Of a DNA stretch of 32,693 bases, positions 1 through 6,000 are shown one piece after another. Below the pieces are notes generated by a model, which saw nothing but the letters and a program-made list of their open reading frames with translations, was not told where the DNA came from and did no database searches. The translations under genes and the position numbers were made by a program. The stretch comes from a virus: positions 1-32,693 of the IMG/VR virus record IMGVR_UViG_3300037189_008829; one strand, 5' to 3'. Numbering within the stretch: the first letter of the stretch is position 1; the number at the start of each line of letters is the position of its first letter.

Positions 1-87
1 CAAGGTAATATCAAATCAACTGACTAGTGATATAGAAACACTACCCACTATTACTAATAATACAATAAAGAATACGACTAATAATAC
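1..87. repeat. Left copy of 87-bp terminal direct repeat
   Basis: Bases 1-87 are identical to bases 32607-32693. The reading frame of the initiator gene passes through the repeat without a break when the ends are joined. This is what a closed circular contig looks like when the assembler leaves a k-mer-sized overlap. A real short terminal repeat on a linear virion genome is possible but less likely, because the boundary falls inside a coding sequence. Confidence 0.95.
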
Positions 88-316
88 TGACCAAGCTGAA
101 CCAACATATTCATCTCAACTCGTAGATAATATGATTAGTAAGTTTGTAAATAAAATTAGTAATAAAACTCAGCTACACTTCTATATGAGTGAAATAGAAG
201 AAGATTATGGAGGTTGGGATAACCTATTAAACTTAGCATTTGGTAGTGATACATCAGTAATAAATAATTATAACAATAAACTAATAGAATACAAAAATGG
301 AATATTTGCAAAGTAA
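1..316 (+). CDS. Replication initiator-like protein, C-terminal part (gene starts at 32191)
   Basis: This is the 3' part of the gene that begins at 32191. After the circle is closed it continues from base 2 (codon AAG) to the TAA at 314-316 and adds 104 residues, for a total of 243 aa. The first half of this segment encodes an Asn/Thr/Ile-rich linker (residues about 140-180) that looks disordered. The last 60 residues form a compact segment with a 'GGWDNLLNLAF' core and may be an oligomerisation or partner-binding domain. The linker DNA is also part of the proposed origin. An internal ATG at 131 is in frame, but nothing suggests it is the start. The last 20 bases overlap the next gene in another frame. 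Confidence 0.85.
   Translation, partial: KVISNQLTSDIETLPTITNNTIKNTTNNTDQAEPTYSSQLVDNMISKFVNKISNKTQLHFYMSEIEEDYGGWDNLLNLAFGSDTSVINNYNNKLIEYKNGIFAK
53..87. other. AT-rich stretch with repeated 11-mer, candidate DNA-unwinding element
   Basis: The 11-mer 'actaataatac' occurs at 53-63 and 77-87, in a stretch almost free of G and C. It directly follows the iteron-like copies of the initiator gene (see 32511-32640; the last copies also appear at the start of this window). Iterons followed by an AT-rich unwinding region is the arrangement of the lambda origin inside gene O. Function is inferred from position and composition only. Confidence 0.4.
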
Positions 317-479
317 GTTCTTTGATATAGAACAAGTTGAAACACAGAAACAAAAGGTAAAGATACCGCATGTTGAAGGCATTATAGTTGACAAGAACCA
401 TAAAATATCAGAAGATATAAAGTTTGGTTGCCAGTTAGCAAAGGACAGTGAAGCATGGTATAGATACTTTGGATTATAA
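297..479 (+). CDS. Small hypothetical protein overlapping the initiator gene
   Basis: This 60-aa protein starts at ATG 297, inside the last codons of the initiator gene (stop 314-316), in a different frame. It contains a charged N-terminal half (Glu/Gln/Lys) and ends 'AWYRYFGL'. I do not recognise the family. It has no membrane segment and no cysteine pair; its only Cys is near residue 45. The overlapping start suggests translational coupling to the initiator, so a role in replication or its control is possible but not shown. The proposed early promoter at 508 lies downstream, so this gene would be transcribed with the initiator. Confidence 0.6.
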   Translation: MEYLQSKFFDIEQVETQKQKVKIPHVEGIIVDKNHKISEDIKFGCQLAKDSEAWYRYFGL

Positions 480-507
480 AATAAACCAATTATCTTTACT
501 AAAAAAG

Positions 508-543
508 TGGTTTTGGAAAAAAAAACAATATATATTAGTATAA
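508..543 (+). promoter_or_regulatory. Promoter P1, TTTTGG-N19-TAGTATAA
   Basis: TTTTGG at 511-516 is followed after exactly 19 bases by TAGTATAA at 536-543, with an A9 tract between them. Bases 508-535 are an exact 28-base copy of 32047-32074, both in noncoding DNA just upstream of genes. The upstream box and spacing resemble Bacteroidota promoters (TTTG, about 19 bases, TAnnTTTG), but the downstream box differs from that consensus. The first gene starts at 559, so the 5' leader would be only about 10 nt. Confidence 0.6.
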
Positions 544-558
544 ATAAAATTATATAAA

Positions 559-1020
559 ATGGCAAATCAACAATTATTACAATCACTATTCAATTACGAT
601 ATAACCAACGGAGGATTATATTGGAAAAACACAGGCAAACGTTTCGGATACACACAGAATAACCTTTACAGAAAAGGCATAGTTAGAGGTGTAGGAGATA
701 GAGAGCATCGTTTAGTATGGAAATACCACAACGGAGATATACCAGAAGGGATGCAGATAGACCATATAGATGCAGATGGTCCAAAAGATGACAACAGAAT
801 CGAAAATCTACGTCTAGCAACTCATGCAGAGAATATGCAAAACTCTAAATCAAACCTCAAAAAATACAAAGGAGTATTTAAGCATGGTAAGAATGTATTT
901 TATACTATGTGTAAAAACCAATACATAGGTTCATTCCCTACCGCAGAAGCAGCTGCATTAGCATACAACATAGCAGCAAGAGTATTCTTTGGAGAGTTCG
1001 CAAGATTAAACAAAATATAG
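559..1020 (+). CDS. HNH endonuclease with C-terminal AP2 DNA-binding domain
   Basis: This 153-aa protein looks like a homing-type HNH nuclease. The HNH_3-type core lies at about residues 50-95: an 'HRLVWK' segment, then 'MQIDHIDADGPKDDNRIENL' with the His-Asp-His and Asn residues of the beta-beta-alpha metal motif, then 'RLATHAENMQN'. The C-terminal 50 residues (Tyr-Lys-Gly-Val through 'YNIAARVFFGEFARLN') match the AP2-like DNA-binding repeat found in many phage HNH proteins. It is free-standing, not in an intron or intein. It is the first gene after promoter P1, separated by 2 bases from the next gene. Likely a selfish endonuclease; a role in genome processing cannot be excluded. Confidence 0.9.
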   Translation: MANQQLLQSLFNYDITNGGLYWKNTGKRFGYTQNNLYRKGIVRGVGDREHRLVWKYHNGDIPEGMQIDHIDADGPKDDNRIENLRLATHAENMQNSKSNLKKYKGVFKHGKNVFYTMCKNQYIGSFPTAEAAALAYNIAARVFFGEFARLNKI

Positions 1021-1022
1021 TT

Positions 1023-1160
1023 ATGAAAGAAGAAAAGAAGTACGCAATGATTCAGGTCCCAACAGAGATACACCAATTATTAAAAAACTATTGTGATACA
1101 AACGGATTTAAGATAGGAGCAATCGTTAGTATCTTAATCAGAAAGCACATAAAGAAATGA
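1023..1160 (+). CDS. Small ribbon-helix-helix-like protein
   Basis: A 45-aa protein starts at ATG 1023, two bases after the HNH stop, and ends at TGA 1158-1160. The sequence 'AMIQVPTEIHQLLKNYC' followed by 'KIGAIVSILIRKHIKK' has the pattern of a ribbon-helix-helix DNA-binding fold: a short beta strand (MIQVP), a first helix (TEIHQLLKNYC), a turn and a second helix with a basic end. RHH proteins dimerise and bind operators in the major groove, so this could be a transcriptional repressor of the early genes. The stop overlaps the next start as ATGA (1157-1160), which implies coupled translation. The fold is inferred from pattern only. Confidence 0.7.
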   Translation: MKEEKKYAMIQVPTEIHQLLKNYCDTNGFKIGAIVSILIRKHIKK

Positions 1161-1345
1161 TATGTATTATAAAAGTAGGTAATATGGTTGAAGGATTAAT
1201 CAACATTATTACATTAGGATGGGGTAAAGATTTAGCTATGTGGATAGCAAAAGGATTGGGATACAAAGATTGTAGATGTGAAGCACGTCGTATCTACTTA
1301 AACTCTATCTTCGGATGTAAAGAACAAACAATTAAATTAAAATAA
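1157..1345 (+). CDS. Small hypothetical early protein
   Basis: A 62-aa frame opens at ATG 1157 through an ATGA overlap. An alternative start at ATG 1184 gives a 53-aa protein beginning MVEGLINIITLGWGKDL, which looks the more natural N-terminus; the first nine residues of the longer form look like leader. There is a hydrophobic N-terminal half and a Cys-Arg-Cys-Glu-Ala-Arg motif followed by 'IYLNSIFGCKE', so three cysteines lie close together. I believe small proteins with this 'CxCEARR' pattern are common in Bacteroidetes phages, but I know no function. A single metal site or membrane association is possible. Confidence 0.65.
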   Translation: MICIIKVGNMVEGLINIITLGWGKDLAMWIAKGLGYKDCRCEARRIYLNSIFGCKEQTIKLK

Positions 1346-1346
1346 T

Positions 1347-1643
1347 ATGACACAGACAAACAATTTCGGTTATACTTTTGACCAAAAGGCAACCAAAGTA
1401 ACATTAGATGGCAAACCACAAGTAGACCCAAATGCATTATATGTGGTAGATTTCTCAAAGATAACATCGGTAAACGATTTAGTTTTAATCCTCGCATCTA
1501 TGGGTATTAGCTTCTCTGCTACACACCCACACTTTGAGCAGGTTAAAGGATTTCTTAATTTAGATAATCCTATTCAGCTAAACCAAGAAAGACCGGCAGA
1601 ATCAAAGCAAATGAATTTACCAAAATTAAAAGTTGTAAAGTAA
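1347..1643 (+). CDS. Hypothetical protein
   Basis: This 98-aa protein starts one base after the preceding stop and its stop overlaps the next start (TAATGG at 1641). The middle, 'YVVDFSKITSVNDLVLILASMGISF', predicts a beta strand and a helix. The ends are polar and rich in Lys, Gln and Pro. There are no cysteines, membrane segments or motifs that I can assign. Tight packing in the early operon supports it as a real gene. Function unknown. Confidence 0.65.
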   Translation: MTQTNNFGYTFDQKATKVTLDGKPQVDPNALYVVDFSKITSVNDLVLILASMGISFSATHPHFEQVKGFLNLDNPIQLNQERPAESKQMNLPKLKVVK

Positions 1644-1900
1644 TGGAAACAATCACAACAACAATATCACCCGAGCATTATTTTCTACCACTCACCTATG
1701 ATGAGTTTTGGGAATTAAAAGGAATTATAGAAGCTATTGGAGTTAATTTGCCAGAAAATAGATTAGCTTATCTTTGGGATAAGTATAATTATATTAGAGG
1801 AGTTAATCAACCAAGACCCTGTGCATGCCAATCAGCAGCAACCCATTGGATAGGATGTGTTGAGTTTCTTAAAGAGTGGGTTAAATCTAAAGGTATTTAA
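1643..1900 (+). CDS. Hypothetical early protein with a PRPCACQS motif
   Basis: This 85-aa protein has its ATG at 1643 overlapping the stop of the previous gene. The C-terminal half contains a distinctive 'QPRPCACQS' stretch followed by 'THWIGCVEFLKEWV', an amphipathic helix. I recall the pattern PRPCxCQS in small proteins of many Bacteroidetes phages, always without known function. The Cys-Ala-Cys plus a third Cys could bind a metal. The stop at 1898-1900 lies one base before the ATG of the sigma-like gene. Confidence 0.65.
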   Translation: METITTTISPEHYFLPLTYDEFWELKGIIEAIGVNLPENRLAYLWDKYNYIRGVNQPRPCACQSAATHWIGCVEFLKEWVKSKGI

Positions 1901-1901
1901 T

Positions 1902-2462
1902 ATGAATGAAGTAACCGGAAGTTTAAGTAAAGAGTGTGAAAGAAGATTAACTAATCTATACACCGAACATCACAAATGGTTATTACAAGCATCATATAAA
2001 GTAACGAAAAGTAAATTAGAAGCAGAAGATTTAGTGAGCGAGCTCTACGAGTGGCTTCATAAAAAGAAGAACCCCAAATTGTTTTGGGGTGATTCATATA
2101 ATATAATGTACTGCTCTAAATATCTTAAATGTAGGTATCTCAACAAAACAAAGAAACTAAATCGGACAACATATGTTGAAACAATTTTTGACAAGAATGA
2201 AGAAGATATAGAATACGATACAGAAAAAGATTTGCAAATACAAACTGCATTCGATGATGTAATGAGAGAACTCAAAAGATTAGAATCAACAAAGATGTGG
2301 GCATCATCAAAGATATTTCAGTTATACTTCTTTAGTGATAAGACATTAGATAGAGTAGCTGAAGATATAAAGATAAGTAAATCAACAACCTATTTGGCAG
2401 TAAAGAAAATCAAAGAACATCTTAATCAGTTATTAGACAACCCATTCAATGAATTTAGATAG
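1902..2462 (+). CDS. Sigma-70-like transcription factor
   Basis: A 186-aa protein with the layout of a small sigma factor. Residues about 13-85 resemble region 2, with a helix carrying 'LEAEDLVSELYEWL' (the sigma 2.1/2.2 core-binding pattern) and a following basic, aromatic stretch. Residues 147-172 ('KTLDRVAEDIKISKSTTYLA' and on) form a region-4-type helix-turn-helix. I chose ATG 1902 over an upstream in-frame GTG at 1857 because 1902 follows the previous stop directly and the longer form would overlap it by 44 bases. It may redirect host RNA polymerase to phage promoters such as the TTTTGG-N19 sites, or act as a related regulator. An 8-bp hairpin sits inside the gene at 2071-2090. Confidence 0.75.
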   Translation: MNEVTGSLSKECERRLTNLYTEHHKWLLQASYKVTKSKLEAEDLVSELYEWLHKKKNPKLFWGDSYNIMYCSKYLKCRYLNKTKKLNRTTYVETIFDKNEEDIEYDTEKDLQIQTAFDDVMRELKRLESTKMWASSKIFQLYFFSDKTLDRVAEDIKISKSTTYLAVKKIKEHLNQLLDNPFNEFR

Positions 2463-2874
2463 AAAATGTATAAAGTGTCAATCAGAGTTCCAACTAAAAT
2501 CAACAGATAAAGCATCTAACATATGTAGTAAATGTAAAACTGCATACCAAAGAGCATATGCAAGAAGAAAGGTAGCGGAACTGCCTGAAGAAGAAAGGTA
2601 TAAAGATTTGTATCCATATGGTGAAGGTATGAAATTAAGAAGATTTACTCAACTCAGACAAACATTAGATAAGATGCAAAGTAGAGAAGAATGGCAAACT
2701 TATTTTAAAGAAAGGTTAGAATATTTAGAAGAGAACGAAGCAGATTTATTAGTTTGGATATATGATAGAAGAGACCAGGAATCAAGAAAAGAAATAGATA
2801 GAATACCAAGAAAACAAAATAGTTATGAAGATACCCGAAGCACAAAACAAAACGATAAGTCTTGGTTTGATTGA
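2449..2874 (+). CDS. Zinc-ribbon protein
   Basis: A 141-aa protein starting at ATG 2449, overlapping the sigma-like gene by 14 bases. Residues 7-29 contain CxxC-16-CxxC (Cys-Ile-Lys-Cys and Cys-Ser-Lys-Cys), a classical zinc ribbon, followed by a basic stretch 'YQRAYARRK'. The rest is highly charged and helical, ending in a polar tail that overlaps the first methyltransferase by 50 bases. Such proteins usually bind nucleic acid or RNA polymerase. With the sigma-like gene directly upstream, a role in transcription or as an endonuclease cofactor is plausible, but no catalytic motif is visible. Confidence 0.7.
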   Translation: MNLDRKCIKCQSEFQLKSTDKASNICSKCKTAYQRAYARRKVAELPEEERYKDLYPYGEGMKLRRFTQLRQTLDKMQSREEWQTYFKERLEYLEENEADLLVWIYDRRDQESRKEIDRIPRKQNSYEDTRSTKQNDKSWFD

Positions 2875-3637
2875 ACCTTTATCTGTAATGTATTTTGACA
2901 AAAGTAATAATAAAAAATATTACTTTGATAAATCAGATTTAGATATAAAGCAATACAATGGTGGAATGAAGCCTGATGAGTATGGTGGTATCATTCGTTT
3001 AAGTGAATTCAATGCTCAACTATGTGAATGGATTGTAGAGTATTGGAGTAAAGAAGGAGATACAATCGTAGACCCATTTGCAGGTAGAGTAACAAGAGCA
3101 GCAGTAACTACTCATCTAAATAGAATCTATGAAGGTTATGAAATATCACCACAGACATACAATAGAAGTTTAGAACATTATCAGAAATGGAACATACCTG
3201 CTACTCTTCATTTAGGAGATGGTAGAAAAATGGACAATACAAAAAAAGAAACTGCTGATTTAATTATTACTTGTCCTCCTTACTTTAATTTAGAAAGGTA
3301 TGAGAGTGTAGAAGGACAGATAAGTGATAGGTTTAAGTATAGTGATTTCTTATATGATATAGATTTAACAATACGCAATTGTAAAAGAGTATTGAAGCAA
3401 GGTGGATACGGATGTTGGGTTGTAGGAGATTTTAGAAACTTTCATAGATGGGGTGGGTTATTATCATTCCATAGTGATTTAATAAAGATAATTAAAGATA
3501 ACGGATTACAACATTGGGATACAATCGTATTACCTTCTAAACCTTCTCCTATATTACACGCAGTTTTAAAATCAGCAAAGGCAAAACAATTCACTGCAAA
3601 GAAGCACGAATATCTAATAGTATTTAAAAAACAATAA
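2825..3637 (+). CDS. DNA methyltransferase, motif I before CPPY
   Basis: A 270-aa S-adenosylmethionine-dependent DNA methylase. The cofactor motif I is 'VDPFAG' at residues 82-87, followed by an acidic 'GYE' (about 104-106). The catalytic motif IV is 'CPPYF' at 150-154. Motif I ahead of motif IV differs from the two methyltransferases downstream, which have the reverse (beta) order. CPPY can occur in enzymes that methylate adenine N6 or cytosine N4. Motif I reads DPFAGRVTR, with Val where a Gly is usual. The start overlaps the zinc-ribbon gene by 50 bases. The next ATG in frame (residue 22) would remove only the variable N-terminus. No restriction nuclease is nearby, so this is probably an orphan enzyme used against host restriction. 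Confidence 0.9.
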   Translation: MKIPEAQNKTISLGLIEPLSVMYFDKSNNKKYYFDKSDLDIKQYNGGMKPDEYGGIIRLSEFNAQLCEWIVEYWSKEGDTIVDPFAGRVTRAAVTTHLNRIYEGYEISPQTYNRSLEHYQKWNIPATLHLGDGRKMDNTKKETADLIITCPPYFNLERYESVEGQISDRFKYSDFLYDIDLTIRNCKRVLKQGGYGCWVVGDFRNFHRWGGLLSFHSDLIKIIKDNGLQHWDTIVLPSKPSPILHAVLKSAKAKQFTAKKHEYLIVFKKQ

Positions 3638-3638
3638 T

Positions 3639-4964
3639 ATGACAACACAAAATCCTGGTTTGATTAAAGAAACCACACTCCTATTAGGAGATTGTTTAGA
3701 TAAATTAAAAGAGCTAGACGATAATAGTATAGATAGTATAGTATCAGACCCACCATACGGATTGGCATTTATGGGTAAGAAATGGGATTACGATGTTCCT
3801 TCACAAGAAATATGGAAAGAGTGTATTAGGGTATTAAAGCCAGGTGGACACCTATTATCTTTTGCAGGTAGTAGAACTTATCACCGAATGGCAGTAAGGA
3901 TTGAGGATGCAGGATTTGAGATTAGAGACCAGATTATGTGGATATATGGTAGTGGGTTTCCCAAATCCCACAACATCGGTAAGAGTATAGATAAGAAAGA
4001 AGGTAATGAAAGAGAGGTTGTTGGTATTAAAAAAAATCAAGGTGATATTCGTGGAAAAAATGGATTGAGTGGAGAAATACAAGCTAGTAGACCATATATA
4101 GATACTGAAATAACCAAAGGCAATAGTGAATGGGAAGGTTGGGGAACTGCTCTCAAACCTGCACACGAACCAATCGTTATGGCAAGGAAACCATTAGTTG
4201 GAACAGTTGCGAATAATGTATTAGAGTGGGGAGTAGGTGGTATAAACATAGATGGTTGTAGAATTGAAACAGATTGGAAAGCAGAAAGACCAGAGAGTTG
4301 GTTTAATAGTGGTAAATCTATAAGTGGAGAACCTACATATGGTGGTAATCTAAAAACTTTAACTGAAACAACATTAGGAGAAAGATTAAATGAAGGAGGT
4401 AGATTCCCAGCAAACATTATATTAGATGAAGAAGCAGGTAGGATATTAGACGAACAAAGTGGACTATCTAAATCAACAAATGCTATTAGAAAGAATAATC
4501 AAGCACAACACACAGGAGCTGAAAATGGTGCAACTTGTTATGGTAAATATAATAGTGTAGATACAGCTGGATATGATGATAAAGGTGGAGCAAGTAGGTT
4601 CTTCTATTGTCCCAAAGCAAATAAGACAGACAGAAACGAAGGTTGTGATTCATTAGAAGATAAAGGATATAGTATAAACCAAGCACATAACTCTAAAACA
4701 TTAGAAGAAAGATATGCATTAAAATCAAAGAATAACCACCCAACGGTAAAACCGACAGACCTAATGCAATACTTAATTCGTTTGGTAACACCCAAAGGAG
4801 GAATAGTATTAGACCCTTTTATGGGTAGTGGTTCGACAGGAAAAGCAGCAATCAAAGAAGGAATGATATTCGTAGGTATTGAAAGAGAAGATGAATACTA
4901 CCAAATAGCAAAACAAAGAATAGAATGGGAAGTAAGTAAGAAGCCTAACAATAAGTTTTGGTAA
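3639..4964 (+). CDS. Beta-class DNA N6-adenine methyltransferase (DPPY)
   Basis: A 441-aa enzyme with the beta-class order. Catalytic 'SDPPY' is at residues 36-40 near the N-terminus, after 'LGDCLDKLKEL'. The S-adenosylmethionine motif 'DPFMGSGSTG' is at 392-401 near the C-terminus. DPPY is typical of adenine-N6 methylation. The region of about 250 residues between the catalytic core and motif I is long and would hold the target-recognition domain; it includes a 'FFYCPKANKTDR' segment. It starts one base after the first methyltransferase and ends 'NNKFW', close to the 'NDKFW' end of the next gene. It probably protects phage DNA from host restriction; the target site cannot be read from the sequence. 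Confidence 0.92.
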   Translation: MTTQNPGLIKETTLLLGDCLDKLKELDDNSIDSIVSDPPYGLAFMGKKWDYDVPSQEIWKECIRVLKPGGHLLSFAGSRTYHRMAVRIEDAGFEIRDQIMWIYGSGFPKSHNIGKSIDKKEGNEREVVGIKKNQGDIRGKNGLSGEIQASRPYIDTEITKGNSEWEGWGTALKPAHEPIVMARKPLVGTVANNVLEWGVGGINIDGCRIETDWKAERPESWFNSGKSISGEPTYGGNLKTLTETTLGERLNEGGRFPANIILDEEAGRILDEQSGLSKSTNAIRKNNQAQHTGAENGATCYGKYNSVDTAGYDDKGGASRFFYCPKANKTDRNEGCDSLEDKGYSINQAHNSKTLEERYALKSKNNHPTVKPTDLMQYLIRLVTPKGGIVLDPFMGSGSTGKAAIKEGMIFVGIEREDEYYQIAKQRIEWEVSKKPNNKFW

Positions 4965-4965
4965 T

Positions 4966-5676
4966 ATGATATACAACGGAGATTGTTTAGAAGAATTAAA
5001 AAAGATAGATAGTAACACCATAGATTTGGTTGTTACATCTCCACCATATAATAAAAACTATTGGACAAGAAACAAAGAGCAAGGTAGTTTTAAGAGAGTT
5101 ATAAAATATGATAGTATAACAGATAGTTTAGACCCAAAAGAATACATCCAACAACAAACGGAAGTATTAAACGAATTGGTAAGAGTAATTAAACCAACTG
5201 GCTCTATATTCTACAACCATATAGACATACTACATAAACACAATACAATACATCCATCGTATGTGTATAACTTTAATGTAAAACAAGTTATAGTATGGGA
5301 TAGAGGCAATACACCTAAATTATCAAATACCTACTTTCTACCTACAACCGAATGGGTGTTTTGGATTAAAAAGGATTGGAATGCAGTTCCTTACTTTGAC
5401 AAATCTAAATGTGAGCATAAGAAAAACATATGGAGAATAAATAAAGAAAAAGACCAATCACATCCAGCACCATTTCCAATTGAATTAGTAAATAACATAG
5501 TAAATTCGTGTAGTGAAAAAGGTTCGGTTGTATTAGATTGTTATATGGGTTCAGGTACTACCGCAGTTAGTTGTAAGCAATTAAATAGAAATTTTATTGG
5601 TATTGAGATAAGTAAGGAGTATATAGAGATGACAAACAAACGATTAAATAGGGTAGCTAATGATAAGTTTTGGTAG
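4966..5676 (+). CDS. Beta-class DNA methyltransferase (SPPY)
   Basis: A 236-aa compact beta-class enzyme. The catalytic motif 'TSPPYN' is at residues 24-29 and motif I 'DCYMGSGTTA' at 191-200. SPPY is common in cytosine-N4 methyltransferases but also occurs in some adenine-N6 enzymes, so the modified base is uncertain. It starts one base after the preceding methyltransferase. The last codons (AAG TTT TGG TAG) contain TTTTGG at 5668-5673, which doubles as the upstream box of the packaging promoter. With the two genes before it, it makes a three-methylase operon without a partner nuclease. Confidence 0.92.
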   Translation: MIYNGDCLEELKKIDSNTIDLVVTSPPYNKNYWTRNKEQGSFKRVIKYDSITDSLDPKEYIQQQTEVLNELVRVIKPTGSIFYNHIDILHKHNTIHPSYVYNFNVKQVIVWDRGNTPKLSNTYFLPTTEWVFWIKKDWNAVPYFDKSKCEHKKNIWRINKEKDQSHPAPFPIELVNNIVNSCSEKGSVVLDCYMGSGTTAVSCKQLNRNFIGIEISKEYIEMTNKRLNRVANDKFW

Positions 5677-5700
5677 AGGTGTTATTATTAAATAATATAA
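5668..5700 (+). promoter_or_regulatory. Promoter P2 for packaging genes, TTTTGG-N19-TAATATAA
   Basis: TTTTGG (5668-5673) and TAATATAA (5693-5700) are separated by exactly 19 bases, the same boxes and spacing as P1 at 511-543. The upstream box lies in the last codons of the third methyltransferase. The terminase small-subunit ATG is at 5707, only 6 bases after the downstream box, so the mRNA could be leaderless or nearly so. Inferred from the match to P1 and from its position between early and structural genes. Confidence 0.6.
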
Positions 5701-5706
5701 CATAAT

Positions 5707-6000
5707 ATGCCATTCAAACCAGGACATAGTTTATCAAAGGGAAGACCATCGGGTGCATTAAACCGTTCTACGGAAGAGATGAAGCTTACTATAGCAAGAG
5801 CAGTTAATAATACACTCAATACAATCACAAAAGATTTAGAAGAGATTAAGAAGAGAGACCCCGAAAAGGCAATGGATTTAGCCCTAAAGCTAATGGAATA
5901 TGCTTTACCTAAGTTAAGTAGAACAGAGATGAAAGCTGAGATAGAACAAAGAGTTCAACAGATTAACATAAACATAAACAAAAGTGGAAGTAACGATTAA
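5707..6000 (+). CDS. Terminase small subunit
   Basis: A 97-aa protein directly upstream of the large terminase. It starts 'MPFKPGHSLSKGRPSGALNR', a Gly/Pro/Arg-rich N-terminus seen in small terminases of Bacteroidetes phages (DUF5681-like). Two or three helices follow, including 'EEMKLTIARAVNNTL' and 'PEKAMDLALKLMEYALPKL'. It would recognise phage DNA and recruit the large subunit for packaging. The short length suggests a minimal DNA-binding and oligomerisation unit. It overlaps the large-subunit start by 17 bases. Assigned by position and N-terminal pattern; no catalytic motif is expected. Confidence 0.8.
   Translation: MPFKPGHSLSKGRPSGALNRSTEEMKLTIARAVNNTLNTITKDLEEIKKRDPEKAMDLALKLMEYALPKLSRTEMKAEIEQRVQQINININKSGSND

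Noticed and set aside
1857-1901. Longer GTG start for the sigma-like gene
   Set aside because: It would overlap the previous gene by 44 bases and adds residues unlike a sigma N-terminus; ATG 1902 directly follows the stop.
4956-4990. TTTTGG at the end of the second methyltransferase as a promoter
   Set aside because: No TAnTATAA or TAnnTTTG box occurs 17-21 bases downstream; the sequence is explained by shared C-terminal codons Lys-Phe-Trp.
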